NCBI GenBank assembly: GCA_039621445.1
Contig: CP154955.1
Coordinates: 17,092,691-17,156,690 of the forward strand
DNA: 64,000 bases
Source of the DNA: Euglena gracilis
Lineage: Eukaryota; Euglenida; Euglenophyceae; Euglenales
Reading direction: 5' to 3'
Positions 1-9,749 of this stretch are shown here, in pieces; position 1 is the first letter of the stretch, and each line of letters begins with the position of its first letter. A program made the translations under genes and the position numbers. The notes below the pieces were generated by a model. The model ran no database searches, was not told where the DNA came from, and was given only the letters and a program-made list of their open reading frames with translations.

Positions 1-330
1 TCCCCCCATGGGTTCCCTAGATGCACAGATAGGACCGAAGGGGGGTCAAACTGGCTACCAAAAAAAAAATCTGAAAGTGCAAAAGTGCCCCAAAAAATCA
101 ACAAATTATGCAGAAATCAATTTCTGGCCCAAAGTTTGAGTTGCAAAGCATTCTCAACCCATTTTTGGCCCATCTTTGTCCCATTTTTGGCCCATTTTTG
201 CACCTTCAAAGGCAAAAATCTGTCAGCATCCAGCCTCATTAAGAGTTTGGACAAGAATTTCACCTGTTGATGGGGTGCTAACCAGCTGGATATGGGATAC
301 TCTCTACTTAAAGCCAAGCAAGAGAATGGG
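1..330. repeat. Dispersed repeat rich in CCCATTTTTGGCCC motifs
   Basis: No gene seen. The tract 60-220 carries repeated variants of CCCATTTTTGGCCC and a segment reading AAATTATGCAGAAATCAATT. Related sequence recurs near 15.2-15.4 kb, 21.6 kb, 24.85 kb and 54.7-54.85 kb, so this is a member of a dispersed family (called family R2 here). Confidence 0.45.
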
Positions 331-974
331 AAACTAGAACGAAAACAACTTGATCATTCAAAAAAAAACCTGTGATTTCCCCCTGGATCTGGACATGGAC
401 TGGACCACCTTGCGCAAAAGCCACACATGGGTAGTCAAGCGACCGACTTCACACACATGTGTGCGCACACACAACAATTGCAAGCGACACATTCTCGAAC
501 AGTTTGCTCATCACACTCACAAAAGATGGAGGGTTACTTGCTGAGTGTAGCTTGGATGAACTCCATTAGGCCCTTCCCCTTCCATTCCCAGGAGGAGACA
601 AATGTGCAAATGTCAACACATAAAAAAAATGTGAAAAGCGTGTTAAAATTTTGCAAGGGAATTTTCTCTATTGCTTTTTTTTTCACATGCGCCTGCTCTG
701 GAGAAAGTGTAAATGTGCATTTATTGGTTGTTTGGAAAATCATAATTTTCATAAAACTTTCACAGTAAAAGACTTCACAAAATTGTTTTTCTCATTACAT
801 TTTTTCTCAATTTGCACTTCCCGCATTCTTTGCTCTGACTGCAGGCAACCCCCTCCTCCGGGGAGGGGGAGCATGACCTTCCCAGGCTTGTCATGTGGAG
901 GAAGCCGACACCCCCCCCACAGGCGGTCACCTGGCAGTTGCGCGCCCAAAGAGGGAAGCCCCCCAGCCCATCCA
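331..974. other. AT-leaning non-coding stretch
   Basis: I see no exon with splice sites and biased codons, only short chance ORFs and A/T runs. Confidence 0.5.
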
Positions 975-1186
975 TCCCGAGGCCGGGGGGGGGGGGGGGG
1001 GGCCGGCGGGGGCCGGGGCGGTAGTAGCTGGAGGCGCTGCTGGCGCGGCTGGAGATGGAGGGCCGCCGGCACGGCGTGGAGTGGCGGCTGTCGGAGTCCC
1101 GGCCATGCCATGGCCCCCCTGGCACCTCCTCAGGGACAGCCGCAGCCGCTCGGCTCTCACCTGCATCCATGCCATCAAAAATTGTC
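975..1186. CDS. GC-rich coding island, strand unresolved
   Basis: A block of about 150 bases has very high G/C at every third position in two opposite frames. On the plus strand, an acceptor ending GTAGTAG at 1027 would open a helical, Glu/Arg/Leu-rich exon beginning LEALLARLEMEGRRHG. On the minus strand, the same DNA reads a Ser/Arg-rich stretch containing DSDSRHSTPCRRPSISSRAS with C-biased third positions, then runs into a poly-C tract. The plus reading lacks a pyrimidine tract before the acceptor, which weakens it. No family is recognised. I am confident that it is an exon, not which strand it uses. Confidence 0.4.
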
Positions 1187-1374
1187 TGATTCCGGACCCC
1201 ACCCTACCCCCTACCCACGACTGGCTGGAACCCGCATCCAAACAGCCACGTGACTATGGTCTAAAAGCCATGCAGTCGCTTTCATTGCCACCCCTCACAA
1301 CTTGCCTTCCTCCTTTCCCACGTCGCAGTGTTACTTAGGCGGCGCACCTTGCACTTGAGTTTTTTTTCTTTGCG

Positions 1375-2625
1375 GATGTGCGCAATTGCGCAAATCGACA
1401 TTTTTTTTTACAATTTCCTTGAACCGCCGAAAGCACCTGGTGAAACAGCAATATTTAAGGTTTAAACCTCACGATACAGGTTAGGAAACAAAAGGGTCTC
1501 ACGCTATCATCCTAACGAGCTGTCTGGTGCGTCTGGAGCGACAGATTGGTGTTGTCATCTGTGAAACAGGTGGGTTGTACACCCTGGCTGTTACGACTAT
1601 GGATTTCCATGCTGCCTGTAACTGGCAGGTGATGCACACCTGTTTGACAGGGACAGACTATCCATCATTTGGACAACGTGATGTGCAGGTAAAATTAAGC
1701 GACGATTGGTGGAAAAAAAAACTTTCCAGAACTCTGCTGCTACCAGACGGATCGAAATGTGTCTAACAATGGAACACGCACGACACAAATTTATGAAATG
1801 AGGGTCGATGTGCGCATTTGCGCGCGCATCGACCACATGTGTATTTTGTGTAAGTGGTTGGTGTGCGCACATCGACCACTTGTGTATTTTTAGATGGTCG
1901 ATGTGCGCAAATGCGCACACCAACCACTTACAAATAAATAAGTGGTCGATGTGCGCAAATGCGCACACCAACCATCTGCACAAAATACAAATGTGGTTGG
2001 TGTGCGCAAACGCGTGAGTGGTCGATGCGCGCATTTGCGCACACCAACCACGTAAAATTTGAAGGAGCCATTGCAGGTACCGTTTGGGGTCGTGTTTGAT
2101 GTGCTCTGTCGAAAATTGCTATCGTGGCCGGTGTGCGCAAATGCGCACATCGTCATGGTGTGCCCATTTTGCACTTCGACAACGTCCACCTTTACGCACG
2201 TGGTCGGTGTTTGAAAGTGTGCAAACGCCGACCATGTGCGCATTTGCGCAAACCGACCACTTTTTTTTTATTCTGACCTGGCACTTGATTCATGCTTTTT
2301 TTCAGTGCAATTTCTGTCTGTTTTCGGAGCACAGCTGCGTCGTAAGCTCTTCCCGTTGTTGTTGTTTCAAAAGGCTCAGGGCAGCGAGGTCCGTTTATGT
2401 GCTGTGATACTTGATCGCATCCCTTTGCACAAATATAAATGAAGTCGGTTTGCGCAAGTGCGCACACATTGACGGTGTGAGCATTTGCGCAAACCGAACT
2501 CACCTTCTGTCCCAAATTCACGGTATTTGTCACGCCGTTATCAGCATTATGAATTCTGGGGTATTTATGACCATTCTTCGGGGAACCATTGAATGGTCCG
2601 TGTGCGCAATTGAGCACATCGACAT
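1375..2625. repeat. Cluster of 25-33 bp palindromes with TGCGCAAATGCGCA core
   Basis: At least ten near-palindromes of the form GGTYGRTGTGCGC-AAAT-GCGCAYAYCRACC are scattered here: about 1375, 1803, 1855, 1893, 1942, 1994-2050, 2129, 2200-2262, 2446-2505 and 2598. A further copy is at 3239. Spacing is irregular (50-200 bp) and orientation alternates. Each could fold into a hairpin or bind a dimeric protein. No coding sequence is supported between them. Confidence 0.8.
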
Positions 2626-2629
2626 TTTT

Positions 2630-3095
2630 TCTTTGTTCAAAATATGGCAGTAATAGATCACTCTAGTGAAATTTGTGTGATCCCTCTCCCATTTCATCGT
2701 GAAACAATTTGGCCCGACGCATCCCCGCTGCAAGTTCGGTGGAGACGGGAGACCCTTCCCTCCCTTTCAAACCACTTTCCCTTCACCCTGCACGGGCCTT
2801 CGCACAATCCCCAGGCACACCTTCCTTTCTGCGTCCCTGTCCAGCGGCGCGATTGGACCCACCCTAGCCCCCCGTCCTTGTGACCCCGCGCTTCGGAAAA
2901 CGTCCAAAACACAAGTCCGAGGCCGGCAAAAACAAAACAGTGTGTCAAAACCCCGGAGACAGCCAGCCAGGTCCGCCAACAGCCAACAGCCGGTGAGAAG
3001 AGTCACATCGCACAAAAAGGGGGGAGGCGGTACTGAGGTTTTGGTGTTTTTGTCAGTGTTTTTTCACTTTGGGGGGGGTCCGGGGTTTTCCTGGC
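2630..3095. other. Non-coding stretch upstream of small ORF
   Basis: C-rich segment with no convincing exon in either strand. Confidence 0.4.
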
Positions 3096-3392
3096 ATGCC
3101 GACCATCAAAAAAACAGCTAAAAAAAAGGAATTCGCGGGACCGCCGGGGCCAAAAATGGAGATTCAGCTGGATTTGTTGTCCACCTGCTCCCTCAAGCCC
3201 TCACCCATTGCTTTGCCGGCGCCAAAATCAAAAAAAATGGTCGGTTTGCGCAAATGCGCACACCGACCAAAAAAAAACGAGATGCGCCGCCTGAGTGTTA
3301 GTACTGTGAAAAGCCAGCGGGATGTTCCCCCGGTGTTTTCGTTGTTGATTCTGCTGTTGGGCTTAGTGTTGGGCTTAATTTCTTGCCCCTGA
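3096..3392 (+). CDS. Candidate 98-aa basic protein with C-terminal hydrophobic segment
   Basis: An uninterrupted reading frame starts at ATG 3096 (MPTIKKTAKKKEF, strongly basic). It runs through a proline-rich middle and ends in a hydrophobic stretch (VFSLLILLLGLVLGLIS) just before TGA. That layout would suit a tail-anchored membrane protein. The frame contains one copy of the TGCGCAAATGCGCA palindrome (3239-3268), read as VGLRKCAHRP, so the repeat would be part of the protein. Third-position bias is weak and no homologue is recognised. It could equally be a first exon ending before the palindrome, or a chance ORF. Confidence 0.35.
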   Translation: MPTIKKTAKKKEFAGPPGPKMEIQLDLLSTCSLKPSPIALPAPKSKKMVGLRKCAHRPKKNEMRRLSVSTVKSQRDVPPVFSLLILLLGLVLGLISCP

Positions 3393-4105
3393 ATGACTGG
3401 AAAGCATGGTCCAAAAGGTTTTTGACCCAATATGAATGTGATGTCGGGAGAGCAAAATCACTGACTTTTGGACTTCCTTGCTGTTTTTGAACGAGGCATT
3501 TGGGTAAAAGGTGTTCTTGCGGCAGAATTGGAAATGCTGAAACCCGACGATTTATCAGTGTTTTCCAGATCCGGAAAAAAAAAATGCAAAAACTGGACTG
3601 CATGAGAAATGTGTGATGGTGCAAAATCTTTACACAGGCTGCAAAACGGGCAAGTGGAAAGCAGCAACACAAAAAATGGCAAAGAACCAACTCTTGTTGC
3701 CTTCGCCGTATCTCAAAAAGAACAATAAACCAAAACAGTCAGCTAGTGTGCCAGAAAGAAATTAAAGCAGCTGAGTCAACTGTGGGACCACCGTGAAGCA
3801 ATAGCATGGTCCCGGTCTTCCGTGGTTCCATAAACAGAATCGATGGCAGGAAATTTGTTGCGACAAAATCAACTCATCATGCAAATGTGTTCAAATATAA
3901 TAAGGAATGACAGCGGTGGATGGAGGGTGGCAGGGTCGATGGATGGAGCACTGTGCCTGGTTTCTTTGTGAAAAACCCCTTTGGATAGAGTTTTTCACAA
4001 AAGGTCCTCCTTTGTCGCAGGCCCAAAGGTAGTGAACCTGGACATGTGGGCAACATTTTACTTTACCCCAGACCTCCAAAAAACCTCCTTCCAATCTGGT
4101 TTCAG
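3393..4105. other. Non-coding, AT-leaning
   Basis: Nothing recognisable; the last 30 bases form the pyrimidine tract and acceptor of the next exon. Confidence 0.4.
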
Positions 4106-4281
4106 AATTCGATGTGGCTTCACCAGGAACCAAACACAACCCGACTGCCTGCTCCTCACGGAAACACACATCGTCCTCGTTCAAGGCAACGCTGGACTGG
4201 GGGGAGGGCTCCAAGGAGCTGAAGGCGCTGGCGTCGGAGCCTTGCTTGATTGGGAGCAGCGACCCAACCATACCATTGCTT
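4106..4281 (+). CDS. Internal exon, function unknown
   Basis: A good pyrimidine-rich acceptor (TCCAATCTGGTTTCAG) precedes an open frame beginning in phase 1 (xAA TTC GAT GTG). The product is Ser/Thr/Lys-rich, then contains KATLDWGEGSKELKALASEP with G/C-biased third positions (AAG GAG CTG AAG GCG CTG GCG). The frame stays open to about 4281. The donor is unclear: no GT fits well, and a GC donor (TTA|GCGACC) is possible. The reverse strand is also open but less biased. No family is recognised. Confidence 0.5.
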
Positions 4282-5529
4282 AGCGACCCCTGGGGGGTCA
4301 CTTTCCACTCTGAAAAAACCAGTCACTTTACCCCCCCCCCGCGCGGAAGGGGGGATCGGCCACTCTTGAATGATGAGGAGGAGGCAATGAAAAATTTGCC
4401 AAAAAGTCTCAAAAAATATAAAAATCCGGCGCCTTCAACGCCGGGCTAGGCACTTTTCATTTTCCAGCCTACCCCACCCCCGGGGGAGGGGGGTCTTGGC
4501 CAGAAAACCAGTCAGTCACTCTGAAGAAAAAAAAACAGTAAATCACCCCCCCCTGGGGTGGGACGGGTGTTAAGCAATGGTATGGACCCATCCCTTGGCC
4601 AGCAACTGCTGGGGTTGACAAATTTTTCACTTTGGGAGGTTAGTCCTGGGGGGTTCAGCGACGTGTTTTGGAGGTTTAAAAACATCAAATTTAAACCATT
4701 CCCCCAGGTGTCAACGCCGGAAAACTGTAAAAATCAAGGGATGGCGTGTCACAAGAATTTCTAAAACCTGGACTCCAACCCTCCCAGTTAAAAATGTATC
4801 GGTGTGCACACCAACAAAAAAAAGCTTAAGTGCGAGTTAAGCCACGTAAGGCTGACCAGGATGGGAATTGGGGGGTGATGGGGGGGTTGACCCCCCTAGC
4901 CATCATACACAGTGTTTCTGGGATTCCGGTTCAGCTATGGGCAGGGGTTTCCGTAAGCAAAAAAGATGCTGTCCCAGCAGATCCAGCGAAAAATCCACGG
5001 GAAAAATGTCTAAAAAAAATGGCATATTTTGGCAAAAACGGGTCGACTTTGGGGGAAAGATATTTCTGGCATCCGTGGACCATTGCGACCATTCCATCCA
5101 CCCAAAACGTCAAAAAATGGGGTTTCGACGTTTCCATTTTTGACCCCGTTCGACCCCCAGACCGGCCATTGGCTGGCCCTTGGGCCCAAATGCGGTCCTT
5201 GAGGGGCGGCCCGACCCCTTTTGCATTTTGTCCACCCCACACTGCCCCCGCACCTGCGAAAGGCACTTCTGTTTAAACCAGGCAATTTCTTTACAAAAAA
5301 GGAGATGTGCCCCCCTCATGAACCTTGTGTGGAGGCGTCGGTGCTAGTCCCCAGAGCCAGGGCAGTCCACAAGGGGCAGGATTGTTTTTGTTAACAATGA
5401 ATGGCGATATTGGTGACTATGGCGATATGGTGGACAAAACTGATGTGAAAGTTTTACCATTCATTTGTCCATGTAGTGGTGGAGGGTGCAGCTTTGAGGG
5501 AAGGGGGCTGACACAAACAGGTGAGTTTT
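4282..5529. other. Repeat-rich intergenic stretch
   Basis: Contains G/C-run hairpins (4330-4560), a short hairpin GGCGCCTTCAACGCCGG near 4430 and an R2-like segment (about 5000-5170). No supported gene. Confidence 0.4.
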
Positions 5530-5616
5530 AAGTGCACGTCCACATCTGTGTTGGCACACACGTTTTCGGTGGGTGGGCCAAAACGTGTGTGCCAACACAG
5601 GTGTGGACGTACACAC
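5530..5616. repeat. Long perfect hairpin next to a splice donor
   Basis: Two arms of about 35 bp (left arm starts CACGTCCACATCTGTGTTGG; the right arm is its near-exact reverse complement) flank a 13-bp G-rich loop. On the minus strand the hairpin begins exactly where the upstream exon ends, and its first bases GTGTGT are the predicted splice donor. It may be a MITE that supplies an intron start. Confidence 0.75.
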
Positions 5617-6012
5617 TTGAAGCTCAGGGGGAGGAGGGGCGCTGCGCGGCAGTGCGTGCCTGAGCCCGTCGTGAGCGGCAGGGGGGAATGACACATCCTC
5701 CCCGGACTCCTCGTCCGCGGGAGGCAGCTCATACGCCCGCCCGACGACGCGGGGGAGGCTGGGCGACCCCAGGGCCCTGCCACGCAGCGACGGGCCGCTC
5801 CGCCCCAGCCAAACCACCCCCGAAGGGTGTGGGGTCAGCCCACAAACCCCAACTGATTTGCCACGTGTTGGAGGCCAGGCTTCGTTCAACAACCCGGAGC
5901 GGTTTCCCACCTTTCTGAAAAAGAAGCCTGTGGGAACGTGGCGTTTCACGGCAAACTTGGGACGAGCAAGGTCGTTGGTTTCTGGTGGAGGGGGGACAAC
6001 TCCTGTTGGGAC
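5617..6012 (-). CDS. Two-exon fragment interrupted by a 55-bp introner-like element
   Basis: Minus-strand exon A (6012-5928) follows acceptor CTCCGCAG and reads VPTGVVPPPPETNDLARPKF, ending KRHVPT in phase 1. Exon B (5879-5617) reads WPPTRGKSVGVCGLTPHPSG and later VVGRAYELPPADEESGED, with strong G/C third-position bias, and ends PPPPELQ at a GTGTGT donor. Between them lies a 55-bp TIR element; splicing CAG|GC to GAAG|CC removes 48 nt and keeps the frame. Because 48 is a multiple of three and has no stop, the element could also simply be translated. Proline-rich and acidic; no domain recognised. Confidence 0.6.
5876..5930 (-). mobile_element. Minimal introner-like TIR element (55 bp)
   Basis: Ends CAGGCTTC and GAAGCCTG on both sides of a 39-bp core. 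The flanking 8-mers match at only 4 of 8 positions, so the target duplication is decayed or absent. It lies inside an otherwise continuous coding frame. Confidence 0.55.
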
Positions 6013-6079
6013 CTGCGGAGTCCCATCATCCCTGGCCCCCACCGCAGCTACACCCGGACGATGTAAAACCCCCTAATAG

Positions 6080-6930
6080 TAGCACGGGTGCGCTTCTATT
6101 TGGACCCCACCTGCGCGATTTTTGTTGATTTCTTTTAGAAATTCCATCAAAATGGGGAGTGCTTCAGGCTGTTTTTTTTTAACAACCCCGGGGGGAGGGG
6201 GGTTCCGGAGTGCCTATGAGTGCATGCCCAGGCAGGCACTACCACCCCCCCCCGGGGGAGGTCGGATTCCGACCTGTGCCCAAGCACATTCATTTAGAAA
6301 GACCATTTTGGCTCCGTGGCGCCTTTGACGCTGGGGTCTGTGCTAGGGCACTTTTCGCCGTGTGCCCTACCCCCCCCCCTCCGGGGGGGTCGGATCGGGA
6401 GTGCCTGCCCAGGCAGGCACCCCCCCCCGGGGTGGGGTCGGCACCCGACTAAAATACGGCCTGGTGACCTTTGTAGTGGACCGCTTTTATTTTATTTGGG
6501 TGCGCTTTTATTTGGGCCATGCGCTTGTAAACCTCCCCAAAATAAGGCCCCCCCAAAAATGGACCCCCCAAAAAACCTCAAAAAGAGACCCCCCATGGAC
6601 GTTCCGAGCAAAAATCCATGAAATGGAACCCCCATGAAAGTGGAAAAGGAATGACCGGAGGCCTGAAGGAAGGCACGACATGAAGAGATGAAAGGAAAAT
6701 ATTTTTTATAATCATGCAACTGTAGCATTTTGTGACGTGTCTATGTCTGTGAACGTAATATGATGTGAGAATCAGTGCTCAAAGGGGCATCCCGCAATCA
6801 TTTTCCAAAAACAAAAATTCTCCAACAAAAATCCATAAAACGGACCCCCCCCCCATGAATAAGACCCTCCCTCAGGCTTTCCAGCAACCGACCCATGAAA
6901 TGGACCGGGGGTCTTATTTGGGGTAGGGGG
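6080..6930. other. Intergenic G/C-run and CAGGCAGGCAC repeats
   Basis: Holds repeated units with GTGCCTGCCCAGGCAGGCAC palindromes next to C8-C9 runs (6225, 6400) and GGTCTTATTTGGGG-type repeats. No exon supported. Confidence 0.45.
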
Positions 6931-6931
6931 G

Positions 6932-7510
6932 TCAGAGGCCCCACGCTTCTATTGCGGAGGGGTTACGATGCAGGACAACAGACAGTGCTGGCGGGGCCCC
7001 AGCTGCCACGGTGGTGCGGCTCCTCACGGACAGCCGGGAGAAGCTCTCGTTGCCGGGCGGCGGTTGGGGGCTGACGGACCGGCCATTGACGCAGCCCATC
7101 GGGAAAGACGACGCAGCAAGAGGGACGTCTGAGGGAGGGGAGGCAGGGGGACACGGTGCAGGCTTCTGTTTAAGACCCTGGGGGGGGGGTCTGGGTGTTG
7201 AGTCCCAGGCTAGAAATATGGGTTCCAACGCAAAGCGCCGGAAATGCATTTGGGAAATGCCCTTAGACAGCCCGATTTTGGGAGGGTCCCAGGGGGTCCG
7301 GGGGGGGGGGTGGGGACCTCCTCCTTCCCAGTCTTCCAAGTTTAAAAGAAGCCTGCCAGGGTGCGTGGGGGGGGGGGGCGAATGCTTTTTGGGCGGGGCC
7401 GGGAGGCGCGCTTGTCCCCTGTGTGCGACTGCCCGGCAACGCATTCGGCACGCAAAGAAACTCCGCCTGGGCGGCGGCCCCGGCGCGGAACGTGTGGCCT
7501 CCGGCACTCC
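6932..7510 (-). CDS. Last two exons of a gene, split by an introner-like element
   Basis: The upstream exon (7510-7353) begins after acceptor CTGGCCAG and reads HTFRAGAAAQAEFLCVPN then KAFAPPPHAPWQ, ending in phase 0. The last exon (7162-6932) reads PAPCPPASPPSDVPLAAS, then NGRSVSPQPPPGNESFSRLS and ends IEAWGL-stop. Third positions in the last exon are almost all G/C (CCG CCG CCC GGC AAC GAG AGC TTC TCC). The 190-nt intron uses a GC donor and AG acceptor that both lie in the TIRs of the inserted element. Proline/serine-rich and probably disordered. Two other frames of the upstream exon are also open, so its exact reading is less sure than the last exon. Confidence 0.6.
   Translation of the reverse strand, partial: GVPEATRSAPGPPPRRSFFACRMRCRAVAHRGQARLPAPPKKHSPPPPTHPGRLLLNLEDWEGGGPHPPPRTPWDPPKIGLSKGISQMHFRRFALEPIFLAWDSTPRPPPQGLKQKPAPCPPASPPSDVPLAASSFPMGCVNGRSVSPQPPPGNESFSRLSVRSRTTVAAGAPPALSVVLHRNPSAIEAWGL
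7159..7355 (-). mobile_element. Introner-like TIR element (197 bp)
   Basis: Ends CAGGCTTC and GAAGCCTG; flanking 8-mers ACACGGTG and CCAGGGTG match at 6 of 8 positions. The interior holds G/C runs and no ORF. It acts as the intron between the exons of the surrounding gene. Confidence 0.75.
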
Positions 7511-8921
7511 CTGGCCAGCACTGCCTACACCGGTGCCCCGTTTCTGTCCGGGATGGAAAATCCCCTTCTGGGATGGGTCCAACGCATGCAAGGATTTGGA
7601 AGGTTGAGGAAAGGGGATCTCGGGTCGATTGGGAAATTTGCTTTGGAAGAGAAAGACGGGGCCCAAAACAGGCTGCGGAGGACTGACCTGTTGGAAAGCG
7701 GGGTTGAGGTGGGCATGGGCAAAAGGATGCATGATGCCAAGCAAAAACTGTAGGGGAGACATTTTCCCCAAGTTGTGCGCATTCTCGAAGAGAGACAGGA
7801 GGGAATTGCAAGAACTGTGGGAAAGCCCGAAATGATGGCGGAAAGAAAAACGCCATCTAAGTGTGAGGCACTGAAAAACGTTGGCCTGACCCAACCTTTT
7901 CAGTGGTGTGGGGGCCAAGCTCGGAAGGAACTGCGAAAAAAAAAACCCGAATGCAGGCAGAGAGAGGGAACAAGCTAGTCAGCCACACACAAGTTCTGGC
8001 AGAGCCCTGGCACAAAGCGGCGCTGTCCCGGCAGCATACAACAAGAAGAGGGGTCCCTGGGGCAAAGCCGGCCGCGGAGCTCAACGAATCGGACAACACA
8101 ATTGACTGGTCCTGGCGGTGGCCGGTCACAGGCGTGCCCCAAACCAGTCCCCTTGACCCGAAGAAAGTGGTTAGGGCCGGGGTCCGCGGGGCAAAGGAGC
8201 CGCCTCGGAACACCACTTTCACACGGTGTGGGTGCCTCGGAAGGGCCCGCAATGCCACCGGGGAGCAAATGGTGTTGCACAAAGGTGAAAACAAGCAAGA
8301 GACCACATGTCGCCGTTTTTGTTACAGCCATACCTCCTGTAAAATAAATCCCCCCCAAAAAATAAATCCTGGGGTCTGCCTTTTCTCGTTTTAAGGCCAT
8401 TACTGAAAATCCCCAGTGGTGGGATTTTTGCTGAAAACTAGGCCGGAAAAAAGACTTCCTGCGGAAGGGTCCAAAAACAGATCCATTCAAATGGGATGAT
8501 GGATTTGCAATGAGCAAAAATGTGTCAAAGAATGCCAATTTCAACACATACAAAATGGGCAGACATTGAAAAGCATCAAAAAAATCACCCACTTTGGAGT
8601 AGTTCCAAAGTTTTAGGATAGGGATTTTCCCCAAGAGGCCCAAAGGGGTCATATTTGGGGGTCCATTTTGAATTTGAATTTTAATTTTTTTTGCTGAAAA
8701 TTGGCAGGTGGTCTTATTTAGGGGGGTCTAATTTTGGGGAGGCATTTAGCATTAACTGCGAAATTGAGCATTTGGTGCATTCTCGGCAAACTTGAGAACC
8801 TTTTGTTTCAGACCAAGTTGTGATTGCAATGGCGAGAGCCTGTGTGAAAATGATGGAGCGCCGGGGTAACACTTTCTGGGACACCAGCCACAGTGTGGCT
8901 GTGCGTGGACCAGGCCGCCAC
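7511..8921. other. Mostly non-coding, with a weak coding island near 8.0-8.25 kb
   Basis: Around 7990-8260 the plus strand has an open, moderately G/C-biased frame (e.g. PAAELNESDNTIDWSWRWP), but other frames are equally open and I cannot find a clean exon. 8340-8740 is AT-rich with GGTCTTATTTAGGGG-type repeats. Confidence 0.3.
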
Positions 8922-9673
8922 TCAACGGAGGGCATCGATCCGTCGCAGCTGGATGAACATCTGGCCGCACACTCGGCAGCGCCCGCCCGTCGCCATTTTC
9001 ATCGCGCATGGCTCCTCGGGTTCTCTCAGGTCAGAGGAATGTTAAGTACCACCCAGGTCCCCCATCGGGGGCTGACTGGGAAAAAAAAAGGTGCTTGCGG
9101 AATAGGGCCCAGCTGCTTGATGAGGTGTCACGTTGCTGAAGTGGTCCACAAAATGAGCCACTGAAGGGATGGGTGGGTCAGCCGAAGGAGGGCGAAATGA
9201 GAGGGGGCCCGAGGCTGTGGCACAGAAGGAGGGGTGGCGGCACGGCTCCGTCTCGTACTCCATCGGCTTGGCCTTGCACTTGTAGCACGGCGGGGGGCCC
9301 TGGGGCTCAGGGGTCTCCGGCAGCGAGGCTGGGGGGGCCCCGGCACTGTGCATGGGTGGCGGGTCAGAAGGAGGGCTGAGGCGCACCGCGAGGCCGGACC
9401 TCAGGTTTTTTTAAGACGGGGGGGGGGGGGGGGTTCCCCCCACCCACCCACCCCCTGGGGGGGGGGGGGTCCCGGGGGACCCACTCAAAAATCGCGAAAA
9501 ATTCCAAACATAGCACCCTTTCAAAAAATTTCGGCGCCTTCGGCGCCGAAAAGTATATCCCACTTCCCCCTGGGGGGACCCCGCCCGGGGGGGGGGGGGG
9601 GCTCGGCCGGACTCACCCACCCTCCCCCCCCTGTTCTGGCTGCTGCTGCGCGGCGCGCTCCAACGGCGGGCAC
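8922..9673 (-). CDS. C-terminal RING finger (C3HC4-type) protein, last three exons
   Basis: Exon A (9673-9617) reads CPPLERAAQQQPEQGGEGG between acceptor GCCACAG and donor GTGAGT. Exon B (9399-9222) is Pro-rich and ends with the first half of a zinc finger, CYKCKAKP...EPCRHPSFC. Exon C (9014-8922) completes it: EPCAMKMATGGRCRVCGQMF, then a short tail and TGA. Joined, the spacing is C-x2-C ... C-x-H-x3-C-x2-C ... C-x2-C, as expected for RING-type zinc binding. Many such domains are E3 ubiquitin ligases, but the activity is inferred. Phases agree at both junctions. The B-C intron (207 nt) needs a GC donor (TGT|GCCACA); no GT donor restores the C-x2-C pair. The A-B intron contains an introner-like insertion. 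The 5' end of the gene is not identified. Confidence 0.75.
9402..9606 (-). mobile_element. Degenerate introner-like element forming the RING gene intron
   Basis: The left end CAGGTTTTTTTAAGAC resembles the family TIR and the interior carries the family's GGCGCCTTCGGCGCCGAAAAG hairpin (kept here to its core), but the right TIR is lost. Candidate target duplications CCGGACCT / CCGGACTC flank it. Donor and acceptor dinucleotides of the host intron now lie at or in these duplicated bases. Confidence 0.55.
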
Positions 9674-9749
9674 CTGTGGCAAGGCAGCCAAGGCCTAAAC
9701 CTATGAGACCCCATTAACACCAACCGCTGGAAAATAAAAACCCAGCCCC

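Noticed and set aside
1375-2625. CRISPR array
   Set aside because: Palindromic repeats are imperfect, irregularly spaced and alternate in orientation, in a eukaryotic context; no uniform spacers or cas genes.
6932-7918. Single 328-aa minus-strand ORF
   Set aside because: It crosses the TIR element and changes between frames of differing bias; the exon-intron model explains the biased segments better.
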